Shown here piece by piece: positions 1 through 10,884 of a stretch of DNA of 64,000 nt. Each line of letters starts with the position of its first letter. The stretch's first letter is position 1. The DNA comes from Planococcus sp. 107-1. GTDB lineage: Bacteria; Bacillota; Bacilli; Bacillales_A; Planococcaceae. The notes beneath the pieces are model-generated. The model was given only the letters and a program-made list of their open reading frames with translations. It made no database searches and was not told the DNA's origin. The translations under genes and the position numbers were made by a program. Location: assembly GCF_021513255.1 (NCBI RefSeq), contig NZ_CP090977.1, positions 2,728,001-2,792,000 of the forward strand, given 5' to 3'.

Positions 1-188
1 TCAATATCGTCTTCAACCGTATTGCCCCCTTCTGTTCCAGCTTTCTCAACTCTAGTTTCATTCTACTGAATCGCCGCATGCATTTCCACCAATACTTTCC
101 AATTATTTTTGAACTCATTTAAAATTGGACGACTGGAAAGCTTATTCTTTTCTTTCATTTGGCTATAATGAAAAGTGAGGTGAATGAA
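1..188. other. Left-edge intergenic stretch
   Basis: I find no convincing gene here. A minus-strand ATG at 59-61 opens a frame running off the left edge, but it has no good ribosome binding site and I do not recognise the product. A TATAAT at 164-169 could be a -10 box for the following gene, but no matching -35 box is visible and its start point would fall on the ribosome binding site. Confidence 0.3.
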
Positions 189-674
189 ATGAAAATGTTA
201 GCAACTCAAACCGCCGGGCTGCTCCAGCGTCTTTCAAAGCAAGAAGAGGCCGTTGAAGATACGGCAAGAGTCTTGGCTCAGGCCGCAGTCGGCGAAGGAA
301 CTATCTTTCTCGCAGCCTTTGGTGAAATGAAAGCAGTCGTTGAAACGGCGCTAAACGGTGCTGAACCGCTCAAAAGCAGTATCGACTGGAAACCTGATAG
401 CATTTTGACAAGTGCTGATCGTGTATGGATTCTTGCACCCAATGATGAAGGCGACGAACTGGCAGGACGCTTGAATGATGCCGGAATTCCGTTCGCCATG
501 CTGACGGGTGCCGCAAGAGATCCGGTAGAAGCCGATGCATTCATTTCACTCGGCATTTCGAAAGGCCTTGTTCCTACAGACGACGGTGGACGCACGGTGG
601 TTCCTTACGCAATAGGCGCATTGTTTATTTACCACGCTGTCAAAATGATCATCGATGAAATGCTCGCGGAATAA
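189..674 (+). CDS. ywjG: DUF2529 family protein (YwjG-like)
   Basis: This 161-residue soluble protein resembles YwjG of Bacillus subtilis, a DUF2529 protein of unknown role that also neighbours pyrG there. The fold looks alpha/beta, with a middle part (LTSADRVWILAPNDEGDELA) reminiscent of SIS-type sugar isomerase domains; that resemblance is inference. An upstream TTG at 159 is in frame, but the ATG at 189 is preferred because GAGGTG at 177-182 lies 6 bases before it. The gene converges on pyrG and shares a bidirectional terminator with it. Confidence 0.75.
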   Translation: MKMLATQTAGLLQRLSKQEEAVEDTARVLAQAAVGEGTIFLAAFGEMKAVVETALNGAEPLKSSIDWKPDSILTSADRVWILAPNDEGDELAGRLNDAGIPFAMLTGAARDPVEADAFISLGISKGLVPTDDGGRTVVPYAIGALFIYHAVKMIIDEMLAE

Positions 675-713
675 AAAAATCCTTCCCAAGGAAAGCTCCT
701 GGGAAGGATTTTT
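675..713. terminator. Bidirectional terminator between ywjG and pyrG
   Basis: A 14-bp inverted repeat (AAAAATCCTTCCCA at 675-689 paired with 700-713) has A and T tracts on both flanks. It can end both convergent genes. Confidence 0.85.
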
Positions 714-717
714 GATA

Positions 718-2453
<1,736 letters not shown>

Positions 2454-2471
2454 GGTAAAAAATTGTTCTGA

Positions 2472-3038
2472 TTACTTCAGATCATCTTCCTCTTCGTCAT
2501 CTTCATCATCAATGATGTTGCCGTCCAAATCTTCTACTAAGACGCCATCATTATCATCGTCTTCATCTTCTACGTCGAAATCAAGGACTTCCACTTCTGG
2601 AACTTTCAACAGCTCATCTGTATCATCGTCATCGTCGTCTTCTTCATCGTCGCCTTCGCCGAAGTCATCGAATTCCAATTCATCTTCAAGATCAAGATCC
2701 AAATCGTCGAAGCCATCGTCGCCTGCCACTTTCGCTTTTTTCTTGCGTGCTTTAACAGTCGGTGCCGATTCTTCTTCGATCTGTTCAACCGGGTACCATT
2801 CGCGAAGGCCCCAACGGTTTTCGCCGAGAATCAAGAAACGGCCGTCAATATTCATGTCTGTGTAGAACTGAGCCAGACGTTTTTTCATATCCTCTTTAGA
2901 TAAACCGAGCAATTGTTCAATTTCTGCAACAATCTCCGGATAAGTTTTTGTTTCGTGTGTTTCTTCTAAAAGTGCATAGGCTAAGTCGACAAACGACTCT
3001 TCCACTAATTCTTCTTTTGATAATTCACGGATTTTCAA
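2472..3038 (-). CDS. rpoE: RNA polymerase delta subunit
   Basis: The delta subunit binds RNA polymerase in Gram-positive bacteria, lowers nonspecific nucleic acid binding and speeds recycling. The first ~90 residues form the conserved winged-helix domain (LAQFYTDMNIDGRFL, WGLREWYP). A short basic stretch (KARKKKAK) follows, and then a long Asp/Glu tail with almost no other residues. A TTG at 3038 is chosen as start because AGAAGGGA lies about 10 bases upstream; the GTG at 3047 lies too close to that site. The gene precedes pyrG, as in B. subtilis. Confidence 0.92.
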   Translation of the reverse strand: MKIRELSKEELVEESFVDLAYALLEETHETKTYPEIVAEIEQLLGLSKEDMKKRLAQFYTDMNIDGRFLILGENRWGLREWYPVEQIEEESAPTVKARKKKAKVAGDDGFDDLDLDLEDELEFDDFGEGDDEEDDDDDDTDELLKVPEVEVLDFDVEDEDDDNDGVLVEDLDGNIIDDEDDEEEDDLK

Positions 3039-3074
3039 TCTGTGCACGTCCCTTCTTCTATCTTAACTTAATTC

Positions 3075-3080
3075 ATTATA
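3075..3080 (-). promoter_or_regulatory. Possible -10 box for rpoE
   Basis: TATAAT on the minus strand lies 37 bases upstream of the rpoE start. The -35 position holds only TAGCGG, so the promoter is uncertain. Confidence 0.35.
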
Positions 3081-3100
3081 TACAAAGTAGTTGCGCTCCG

Positions 3101-3262
3101 CTACCGTGTTTTCTTTTTTCTGCTACTCAGCTGCGTCCAGCCGAAATAAAACAAGTAAAACGACAAGATCAAAAACGGGATTGATCCGAGCGCTTTGTTG
3201 TAGAGAAAGAAAGTAAGGACGAGGCAGAGGAGGATGATAAGATAATGTGCGTATTTCGACAT
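3101..3262 (-). CDS. Small two-helix membrane protein, unknown function
   Basis: A 53-codon ORF starts with ATG at 3262 and ends with TAG at 3101. It begins MSKYAHYLIILL and has two hydrophobic segments (about residues 7-21 and 29-41) joined by a short loop with YNKALGS. The tail is strongly basic (SSRKKKTR), consistent with a positive-inside cytoplasmic end. AAAGGA lies 9 bases before the start, and a promoter (TCGATA, 17 bases, TATAAT) lies just upstream. It ends 62 bases before rpoE. I do not recognise a family. The promoter, ribosome binding site and membrane pattern together argue that it is real. Confidence 0.6.
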   Translation of the reverse strand: MSKYAHYLIILLCLVLTFFLYNKALGSIPFLILSFYLFYFGWTQLSSRKKKTR

Positions 3263-3303
3263 GGGTGATCATCCTTTGTGTTTTCTACAGTGAACTTTCT
3301 TCT

Positions 3304-3332
3304 ATTATACAGAAAATTGCCATCTTTATCGA
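3304..3332 (-). promoter_or_regulatory. Promoter of the small membrane ORF
   Basis: Minus-strand TATAAT at 3304-3309 and TCGATA at 3327-3332 are separated by 17 bases. The start codon lies about 42 bases downstream. Confidence 0.6.
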
Positions 3333-3385
3333 CTTGCTGCACTTCCAGGCGGCGAAGATATTCGTGTGGATGTGCCCATTGGGTC

Positions 3386-3445
3386 GAACGCGCGTATTCT
3401 TGGTTGAGCGCGCGCATTTTTCATTGAACGCGCGCAAATGGATTT
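3386..3445. repeat. 20-bp period tandem array, core GAACGCGCG
   Basis: Three units start at exactly 3386, 3406 and 3426. The core reads GAACGCGCG, GAGCGCGCG and GAACGCGCG; the other bases of each unit are variable and T-rich. The array lies between the promoter of the small ORF and the icmF terminator. It is one of four arrays of this design in the window. Confidence 0.75.
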
Positions 3446-3472
3446 AAACCATCTAAATTCAAAAAAAGAAGA

Positions 3473-3507
3473 AAAAGTGGTTCGTGGATGCTCCACGAAC
3501 CACTTTT
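3473..3507. terminator. Terminator downstream of icmF
   Basis: A perfect 16-bp stem (AAAAGTGGTTCGTGGA with its complement) has a 3-base loop. On the minus strand it follows the repeat elements beyond icmF and ends in T-rich sequence. Confidence 0.85.
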
Positions 3508-3540
3508 GTCATTATTCAAGCTGGATGTCGGAGCAAAACG

Positions 3541-3806
3541 GCCGATTCCGCTTTTCCATTGTCCAGCTCCTCCGCCCAGCCCCTCGAGGTCTTAAGTCAA
3601 CTTGGCTGTGCGGCTGAAAACATGCCGCTTCGCCAAGTCGCCTTAAGCTTGTCGGGGCTTTCGCGGGCGATTCCGCTTTTCCATTGTCCAGCTCCTCCGC
3701 CCAGCCCCTCGAGGTCTTAAGTCAACTTGGCTGTGCGGCTGAAAACATGCCGCTTCGCCAAGTCGCCTTAAGCTTGTCGGGGCTTTCGTGGGCGGATCCG
3801 CTTTTC
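3541..3806. repeat. Tandem pair of ~125-bp hairpin elements
   Basis: Two units (3541-3665 and 3666-3790), followed by a partial third start to 3806, have a period of exactly 125 bp. Units 1 and 2 differ at about one base (TTCGCGGGC against TTCGTGGGC). Each unit folds into a long imperfect hairpin: arms beginning GCCCCTCGAGGTCTTAAG and ending CTTAAGCTTGTCGGGGC enclose a loop near TGAAAACAT. Unit ends carry the word CCGCTTTTC. The pair lies in the 3' untranslated region of icmF, before its terminator. Related, more diverged copies occur at 27674-28062. Confidence 0.85.
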
Positions 3807-3809
3807 TAA

Positions 3810-6800
3810 CTACATATTCCGTCTGTACTGTCCGCCAACTTCATATAAAGCTGTCGTGATTTGGCCTAGGCTTGCGACTTTTACGGTTTCCATCAATTCT
3901 TCGAAGATGTTGCCGCCGGATTTCGCTACGTGTTTCAAGCGATTAAGCGCTTCTTCTGAAGCATTGCGTTCCTGGAAAGCGCGCAAGTTGGCAATTTGTG
4001 TTTCTTTTTCTTCGGTCGTCGCACGGGCGATTTCCATTGCGTTGATATCGTCGTCACTTTGTGGATTCGGATTCAAATACGTGTTCACGCCGATGATCGG
4101 CAATTCGCCTGTGTGTTTCTTCATTTCGTAATGCATGGATTCTTCTTGGATCTTGCCGCGCTGATACTGCGTTTCCATCGCGCCAAGAACGCCGCCGCGG
4201 TCATTGATGCGGTCGAATTCCTGCAATACTGCTTCTTCAACCAGCTGCGTCATTTCTTCAATGATGAACGCACCTTGCAGCGGTTTTCGTTTTTCGACAA
4301 GCCGTGCTCTTTTGTAATGATCATCTGGATTGCCATTGCACGGCGAACCGATTCTTCCGTCGGCGTTGTAATCGCTTCGTCATAAGCATTTGTGTGAAGC
4401 GAGTTGCAGTTATCCTGCAACGCCATCAATGCCTGCAGCGTCGTACGGATGTCATTGAAGTCGATTTCCTGTGCGTGCAAGCTGCGCCCGGAAGTCTGCA
4501 CATGGTATTTCAGTTTTTGGCTGCGTTCGTTTGCGCCGTATTTATCGCGCATCACGACTGCCCAAATGCGGCGTGCCACACGTCCGATGACTGTATATTC
4601 CGGATCCAAACCGTTCGAGAAGAAGAACGATAAGTTCGGTGCGAAGTCATCAATGTTCATACCGCGGCTCAAATAATATTCGACATAAGTGAAACCGTTC
4701 GACAAGGTGAACGCGAGCTGTGAAATCGGGTTCGCTCCCGCTTCTGCAATGTGGTAGCCGGAAATCGATACCGAATAGTAGTTGCGCACTTTATGGTCAA
4801 TGAAATATTGCTGGATATCGCCCATCATGCGCAACGCGAATTCTGTTGAGAAGATGCAAGTATTCTGGCCTTGGTCTTCTTTTAAGATATCCGCCTGCAC
4901 CGTCCGCGCACTACTTGAAGCGTCGATTCACGAACTTCCGTGAATTCTTCAAGCGTCAACGGACGGCCGAATTTCTCTTCGTTTATTTTCACTTGCTGAT
5001 CGATGGCAGTGTTCATGAACATCGCCAAAATGATCGGCGCCGGTCCGTTGATCGTCATCGACACCGATGTAGATGGTGCGCATAAATCAAAGCCTGCGTA
5101 TAGTTTCTTCATATCCTCTAATGTACAGATCGATACACCCGACTCGCCGACTTTTCCGTAAATGTCGGGACGGTGGTCAGGATCTTCGCCGTATAGCGTT
5201 ACCGAGTCAAAAGCCGTTGATAAGCGTTTCGCATCGTCGTCTTTGGATAGGTAGTGGAACCGTTTATTCGTGCGTTCAGGTGTTCCTTCTCCTGCAAACT
5301 GGCGCTTTGGATCTTCGCCTTCCCGTTTGAATGGGAATACTCCAGCCGTGTAAGGGAATGAACCTGGAACATTTTCCAAATAAACCCATTTCAAGATTTC
5401 GCCGTAGTCTTCGAATTTCGGCAGTACCACTCGCGGAATCTTCAATCCTGACAAACTTTCCGTACGCAAAATCGTGCGGATTTCCTTGTCGCGGACTGTT
5501 GTGACGAATTCATCTCCAGCATAAGCGTCTTTCAGCTGTTTCCAGTTTTCAAGAATGCGTTTGGATTCCGCCGTCAATTCGTCGCGGACGCCGTAAGCAA
5601 GCGATTGAAGCGATTCAACAAGCGCATCATCCGGCGCTTTTTCTTTTACCGCTTCGATGGCGCCTTCCAATTGGAACAAGCGGCGTGCAAATGCTGCTTG
5701 CGCTTGCGTTTTCGCATGGTAGTTGCGGACTGTATCCGTGATTTCCCGCAAATAATAGCGGCGGTCATTCGGAATGATCAAGTTCTCTTTTTGCGTTTTG
5801 ACGAATTGGTCATAATCCGTCGTCCACTCGGTGCCGCATTTTTCATTGACTGCATGCACTAGCGCTGCAAAAAGTGAGTTCGTGCCTTTGTCGTTGAACT
5901 GGCTTGCGATTGTGCCGAATACCGGCATTTCGTCCAAGTCTTTATCCCATAAAAGATGGCTGCGCTGGAATTGCTTCTGCACTTGGCGAAGCGCATCTTC
6001 TGAACCTTTGCGTTCGAATTTGTTGATGACAATCAAATCTGCGTAATCGATCATATCGATTTTCTCAAGCTGTGTCGGCGCACCGAATTCGCTTGTCATG
6101 ACGTACATTGAAACGTCTGAGAAATTAGCGATTTCCGCATCCCCTTGTCCGATTCCGCTTGTCTCCACTACGATCAAATCGAAATCTGCCGCTTTAACGA
6201 CATCAAGGACATCGCCCAATGCGCTTGAGATTTCCGTTCTTGAACCGCGAGTCGCCAAACTTCTCATAAAGACGCGTTTGTTGAAGATCGCATTCATGCG
6301 GATCCGGTCACCAAGCAAAGCGCCGCCCGTTTTTTGCTTTGTCGGATCAATGGAAAGAATCGCGATTTTCTGATCCGGAAGTTCAGACAAGAAACGGCGG
6401 ATCAATTCATCTGTCAGAGAAGATTTTCCTGCGCCGCCTGTTCCGGTGATGCCGAGAACTGGCGTGTTCTTCGTTTGGGCACGTACTGCCTGAAGCAATT
6501 TATCGGTATCAAGTTCACGTGTATGCGCTTCTTCGGCTGCCGTGATCAAGTTTGCCAAAGCTACCGGATTGTCAGCTGAAATCACATCAAAAGCAGGTGT
6601 TTCTTTGATTGTCGAGAAATCGCATTCTTTGACGATTTCCAGAATCATGCCTTCAAGGCCCAATTTGCGTCCGTCTTCCGGCGAAAAGATACCGGCAATG
6701 CCGTACTCTTCCAATTCTTTGATCTCGCGCGGCAGGATAACACCGCCGCCGCCTCCGTAAATGCGGATATGGCCAGCGCCTTTTTCCTGAAGCAGATCGT

Positions 6801-7059
6801 ACATATACTTAAAGTATTCCATGTGGCCGCCTTGGTAAGAAGAAATGCAGATTCCTTGAACGTCTTCCTGGATTGCTGCGTTTACCACTTCTTCGACTGA
6901 ACGGTTATGGCCTAAGTGGATCACTTCAGCCCCGCTTGCCTGCAAAATGCGGCGCATGATATTAATCGATGCATCGTGTCCGTCGAAAAGGCTGGATGCC
7001 GTTACAAAGCGAACGTGATTTTGCGGCTTGTATTTTGTTTCTTCTTGAATTGTCGCCAT
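3810..7059 (-). pseudogene. icmF: Isobutyryl-CoA mutase fused to its G-protein chaperone (IcmF), two frameshifts
   Basis: IcmF interconverts isobutyryl-CoA and n-butyryl-CoA (and related acyl-CoAs) using adenosylcobalamin. All domains are present in order. The B12-binding domain is N-terminal (DGHDASINIM, roughly residues 25-150). The MeaI-type GTPase chaperone follows, with P-loop GITGTGGAGKSS and ETSGIGQGD. The mutase barrel fills the rest. Total length is about 1085 residues, as usual for the family. The reading frame breaks twice. Near 4901-4905, VVRG should continue into [13 protein letters not shown] but one base is missing. Near 4282-4283, SKNEN should continue into PLQGAF but one base of a G run (plus strand) is missing. 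The sequence is well conserved on both sides, so sequencing error or a very recent mutation are both possible. The gene starts 6 bases after the TetR gene and is last in the operon. Confidence 0.88.
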
Positions 7060-7065
7060 AATCTA

Positions 7066-7707
7066 TTAAACCCCCCGTAGCGTAATTTTCTCCCCTGCCA
7101 TCCCCTGCAGCAGAAATTTCGTTTGAAGTTCGATGAATTCCTGAATTGTGTAATCACGCAATGCCCAGCGGCGGAATGCCCACATTTGGCCTTGGACAAA
7201 TAAATGATTGGCTGCCAGTTTAATTTCCTTCGGCGCCATGGTGATTTCTCCGCTGTCCGCACATTCTGCGAGCAAACGCTCAAAGAGAGACACCATTTCC
7301 ATTTCTTTATCCAGCACATAGCGAAGCGCGTCTTTTGGGAGCGATTTCGATTCCTGGTACATGACCACGTATTCGTCCTGCATGTCATCGATCAAGCTGT
7401 AGTAATGTTCGATTGCCGTAATCAGTACATCAAGTGATCCTTTGTCAATGTCAAGCGCATCGAGCCGTGCATGCACTTCGTCGTAAATCGAGTCACAGAC
7501 CAAATAAAGGACATCCTCTTTTGTCCGGATGTATTCATATAAAGTGCCGATACTAAAACCTGAAGCTTTGGCAATTTCTCTTGTCGTCGTCCGGTGAAAG
7601 CCTTTTTCTTTAAAAAGCGTGACAGCGCCGCGAATCATCTGTGCACGGCGCTTTTCAATCAGGCTTTCGTCTTTTACGGAGGACTGAATTTCACGCTTTT
7701 TATTCAT
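7066..7707 (-). CDS. TetR family transcriptional regulator of acyl-CoA metabolism
   Basis: This 213-residue protein has an N-terminal TetR helix-turn-helix (about residues 30-75, with TREIAKASGFSIGTLYEYIRTKEDVLY) and a ligand-binding helical C-terminus. It lies inside the catabolic operon between an acyl-CoA dehydrogenase and icmF. It probably senses an acyl-CoA and represses these genes, in the manner of FadR of B. subtilis; this is inferred from context. The ATG at 7707 is preferred because GGAGGG lies 7 bases upstream. A candidate operator is the palindrome in the fadF promoter at 14803-14816. Confidence 0.85.
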   Translation of the reverse strand: MNKKREIQSSVKDESLIEKRRAQMIRGAVTLFKEKGFHRTTTREIAKASGFSIGTLYEYIRTKEDVLYLVCDSIYDEVHARLDALDIDKGSLDVLITAIEHYYSLIDDMQDEYVVMYQESKSLPKDALRYVLDKEMEMVSLFERLLAECADSGEITMAPKEIKLAANHLFVQGQMWAFRRWALRDYTIQEFIELQTKFLLQGMAGEKITLRGV

Positions 7708-7722
7708 CAAGCAGCCCTCCGG

Positions 7723-8862
7723 TTATTTAGTGACCATACGGGAAATGACCAAACGCTGGATTTCCTGTGTGCCTTCGTAAATTTGAGTGATTTTCGCATC
7801 ACGCATGAAACGTTCGACCGGATAGTCTTTCGTATAGCCGTAGCCGCCGAATACTTGAACAGCTTCTACTGTGACTTTCATCGCCGTATCTCCAGCCATC
7901 AATTTCGCCATTGCCGATTCTTTGCTGTAAGAAAGTTTGTTCGACTCAAGCCAAGCAGCTTGGTAAGTCAACAGGCGGGAAGCTTCAATCGATGTTGCCA
8001 TATCCGCCAATTTAAACGATACGCCTTGGTTCGCAGCAATCGGTTTGCCGAATTGCTCGCGCTCTTTTGCGTAGCCGATTGCAGCGTCCATCGCACCTTG
8101 TGCAATTCCGACTGCTTGTGCAGCGATTCCGTTGCGTCCGCCGTCAAGCGTCTGCATCGCAATTTTAAAGCCTTGGCCAAGTTCGCCAAGCATGTTTTCT
8201 TTCGGTACGCGGCAGTTGTCAAAAATGATTTCAGTTGTCGGGCTTGAACGGATCCCGAGTTTCTTCTCTTTTTTGCCGACTGAGAATCCTTCAAAGTCTT
8301 TTTCAACGATGAAAGCGGTCGTGCCTTTATGCTTGGATTCTGGATCTGTCACCGCGAAGACGATGTAGATGTCCGCAATTCCGCCGTTTGTGATAAAGAT
8401 TTTCGAACCATTCAAGATGTAGTGGTCGCCGTCTTCTTTAGCAGAAGTTTTCATGCCGCCTGCATCCGATCCTGAAGCGGGCTCCGTCAAACCGTAAGCA
8501 CCAATTTTCGTACCTTCTGCCATCGGGCGAAGGTATTTCTGTTTCTGCTCTTCTGTTCCGAATGTGTATACCGGCCAGCCTGCAAGTGATGTGTGGGCTG
8601 AAAGCGTTACGCCAGTTGAAGCGCAGACGCGCGACAATTCTTCCACAGCGATGCAGTATGCCAAATAGTCAGATCCAATACCGCCGTACTCTTCCGGCCA
8701 AGGAATCCCTGTCAATCCCAGTTCCGCCATTTTATCGAAAATTTCGCGGTCAAAACGTTCTTCTTCGTCGCGCTCTTCTGCTGTCGGCGCCACTTCTTTG
8801 TTTGCGAAATCGCGTACCATTTTGCGGATCATTTTATGTTCTTCGCTCAATTGAAAATTCAT
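7723..8862 (-). CDS. acdA: Short-chain acyl-CoA dehydrogenase (AcdA-like)
   Basis: This FAD enzyme makes the first double bond in short or branched acyl-CoA oxidation. The 379-residue length is typical. Visible motifs are [14 protein letters not shown] (FAD and substrate binding), FITNGG, and the catalytic glutamate in [10 protein letters not shown] near the C-terminus. The ATG at 8862 is chosen because GGGGG lies 8 bases before it. It is a paralogue of the next gene upstream. Electrons would pass through an electron-transfer flavoprotein and FadF. The exact chain-length preference cannot be told from sequence. Confidence 0.9.
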   Translation of the reverse strand: MNFQLSEEHKMIRKMVRDFANKEVAPTAEERDEEERFDREIFDKMAELGLTGIPWPEEYGGIGSDYLAYCIAVEELSRVCASTGVTLSAHTSLAGWPVYTFGTEEQKQKYLRPMAEGTKIGAYGLTEPASGSDAGGMKTSAKEDGDHYILNGSKIFITNGGIADIYIVFAVTDPESKHKGTTAFIVEKDFEGFSVGKKEKKLGIRSSPTTEIIFDNCRVPKENMLGELGQGFKIAMQTLDGGRNGIAAQAVGIAQGAMDAAIGYAKEREQFGKPIAANQGVSFKLADMATSIEASRLLTYQAAWLESNKLSYSKESAMAKLMAGDTAMKVTVEAVQVFGGYGYTKDYPVERFMRDAKITQIYEGTQEIQRLVISRMVTK

Positions 8863-8877
8863 TTTCATTTCCCCCAA

Positions 8878-10014
8878 TTATTTTAATAGTTGCTTGCTGA
8901 TAACAATGCGTTGAATTTCACTCGTGCCTTCATAGATTTCCGTTACTTTCGCGTCGCGGAATAAGCGCTCGACCGGATAATCTTCCGTATAGCCATAGCC
9001 GCCAAAAACTTGGATGGCTTCGATGGAAACGTCCATTGCTGCTTTGGATGCGAATAATTTCGCCATTGAAGCTTGCTTATTGCAGTCTTTACCTTGTGCA
9101 TAAAGATCAGCCGCCTGGTAGACAAGCAATTTTGCCGCTTCCACTTGTGTTGCCATATCCGCTAATTTAAAGCCGACGCCTTGCTGCTGTGAAATCGGTT
9201 TGCCAAACTGCACACGCTCTTTCGCATAAGCCACCGCATGTTCATAGGCCGCTTCTGCGATGCCAAGTGCCTGTGCCGCAATCCCGATGCGTCCGACGTT
9301 CAAATTCGCCATGGCGATGCTAAAGCCTTTATTTTCCGTGCCAAGCAAGTTTTCAACCGGCACTTTCATATTATCGAATGTCAGCTGCACTGTCCGTGAA
9401 CCGTGAAGCCCCATTTTCTTCTCATCTTTGCCGATGACCAAGCCCGGAAAATCCTTTTCCACAATAAATGCAGAAATTCCACGCGAGCCCGCTTCCGGTT
9501 TTGTCGACGCGAAAACGATATATGTATCCGCTTCTCCGCCGTTTGTGATAAATACTTTTGAGCCGTTTAAGACGTAATGATCACCGTTCAACACTGCTTT
9601 TGTCTTTAAGCTGCCTGCATCAGAGCCGGCAGCCGGTTCTGTTAGGCAAAATGCCCCCAAATATTCGCCTGAAGCCAATTTCGGAACATAGCGCTGGATC
9701 TGCTCTTCTGTACCGAAGTTCAAAATCGGATTGGTGCCGACTGACGTATGGACGGACAAAATCACACCGACAACTGCACTGACTTTTGACAATTCATGAA
9801 TGGCGCTGATATAAGAAGTAAAGTCCATATCGGAACCGCCGTATTTCTCAGGTGCGGTGATGCCCATCAAGCCAAGTCCGCCCATTTTCTTGATGATTTC
9901 GCGGGGAAATTCCCCTTCTTCCATCCGGTCGATAAATGGTGCTATTTCTTCTTTTGCAAAATCACGCACCATATTGCGCATCATCAATTGTTCTTCTGTA
10001 AATCGCAAATCCAT
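8878..10014 (-). CDS. mmgC: Acyl-CoA dehydrogenase (MmgC-like)
   Basis: A second acyl-CoA dehydrogenase of 378 residues, with FCLTEPAAGSDAGS, VFITNGG, FGGYGYTEDYPVER and the catalytic glutamate in IYEGTSEIQR. It sits 15 bases upstream of the acdA-like gene. The ATG at 10014 has AGGGGGAA just upstream; earlier in-frame codons lack this. Its place after the thiolase and hydroxyacyl-CoA dehydrogenase genes matches the B. subtilis mmgABC order, so the symbol is given by analogy. Confidence 0.88.
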   Translation of the reverse strand: MDLRFTEEQLMMRNMVRDFAKEEIAPFIDRMEEGEFPREIIKKMGGLGLMGITAPEKYGGSDMDFTSYISAIHELSKVSAVVGVILSVHTSVGTNPILNFGTEEQIQRYVPKLASGEYLGAFCLTEPAAGSDAGSLKTKAVLNGDHYVLNGSKVFITNGGEADTYIVFASTKPEAGSRGISAFIVEKDFPGLVIGKDEKKMGLHGSRTVQLTFDNMKVPVENLLGTENKGFSIAMANLNVGRIGIAAQALGIAEAAYEHAVAYAKERVQFGKPISQQQGVGFKLADMATQVEAAKLLVYQAADLYAQGKDCNKQASMAKLFASKAAMDVSIEAIQVFGGYGYTEDYPVERLFRDAKVTEIYEGTSEIQRIVISKQLLK

Positions 10015-10030
10015 TGCTGTTCCCCCTAAA

Positions 10031-10882
10031 TTAGCTGTATTCATAAAATCCACGGCCCGTTTTCTTGCCTAACCAGCCGGCTTTCACGTACTGGCGAAGC
10101 AATGGGCTTGGACGGTATTTGCTGTCGCCGAATCCTTCGTGCAAAACTTCCATGATGTAGAGACAAGTATCGAGCCCGATAAAATCGGCAAGCTGCAATG
10201 GCCCCATCGGATGGTTCATGCCGAGTTTCATGATGTCGTCAATCGCTTCTTTCGTTGCGACACCTTCTTGCAGCGTGAAAATCGCTTCGTTGATCATCGG
10301 CATCAAAATGCGGTTTGCAACAAATCCTGGGAAGTCGTTGCATTCAACCGGCGTTTTCGAAAGTTTGAGCGTCATTTCTTCAACCGCTTGGTACACTTCA
10401 TCAGAAGTTGCCAACCCGCGGATGATTTCAACCAATTTCATGACCGGTACCGGATTCATGAAATGCATGCCGATCACTTGCTCTGGCCGGTTCGTCACTG
10501 CTGCAATTTCCGTGATTGGAAGCGACGATGTGTTCGATGCTAAAATCGCATGCTTCGGCGCCACTTCATCCAGCGTTTTGAAAATGCTGTGCTTGATTTC
10601 CATATTTTCTACTGCAGCTTCGATGACGATATCTGCATCATGGGCATCTTTTAAATCAAGAGATGGTGTAATTCGGCCGAGAACCGCTGCTTTCTCATCT
10701 TCCGTCATGCGTCCTTTTTCAACGTTGCGGGATAAGTTTTTCGTAATCGTCCCGATTCCGCGGTCATAAGCTTCTTGTTTCATATCATTCAGTTTCACGT
10801 TAAATCCAGCTTGTGCACAAACCTGTGCGATGCCTGAACCCATTTGGCCGGCACCGATTACCATTACGTTTTGAATCGCCAT
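10031..10882 (-). CDS. mmgB: 3-hydroxybutyryl-CoA dehydrogenase
   Basis: This 283-residue enzyme oxidises 3-hydroxyacyl-CoA to 3-ketoacyl-CoA with NAD(P). The Rossmann motif [13 protein letters not shown] is at residues 7-19, and the C-terminal domain holds [16 protein letters not shown]. The ATG at 10882 has AGGAGG upstream and lies only 2 bases past the thiolase stop codon, so the two genes are translationally linked. Confidence 0.93.
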   Translation of the reverse strand: MAIQNVMVIGAGQMGSGIAQVCAQAGFNVKLNDMKQEAYDRGIGTITKNLSRNVEKGRMTEDEKAAVLGRITPSLDLKDAHDADIVIEAAVENMEIKHSIFKTLDEVAPKHAILASNTSSLPITEIAAVTNRPEQVIGMHFMNPVPVMKLVEIIRGLATSDEVYQAVEEMTLKLSKTPVECNDFPGFVANRILMPMINEAIFTLQEGVATKEAIDDIMKLGMNHPMGPLQLADFIGLDTCLYIMEVLHEGFGDSKYRPSPLLRQYVKAGWLGKKTGRGFYEYS

Positions 10883-10884
10883 TG

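Noticed and set aside
1..61. Start of a minus-strand gene at the left edge (MKLELRKLEQKG)
   Set aside because: No ribosome binding site and too little sequence to judge.
2512..2865. Serine-rich plus-strand ORF opposite rpoE
   Set aside because: It is the complement of the Asp/Glu tail codons of the delta subunit and has no ribosome binding site.
3169..3417. 82-residue minus-strand ORF overlapping the small membrane ORF
   Set aside because: It lies in another frame, crosses the promoter and the 20-bp array, and has no ribosome binding site, unlike the 53-residue ORF.
3484..3720. 78-residue plus-strand ORF across the hairpin elements near icmF
   Set aside because: The frame runs through a repeated non-coding element, and similar frames appear in the other copies by chance.
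3541..3806. Insertion sequence next to icmF
   Set aside because: No transposase frame or clear target duplication is visible; the units are short hairpin elements.
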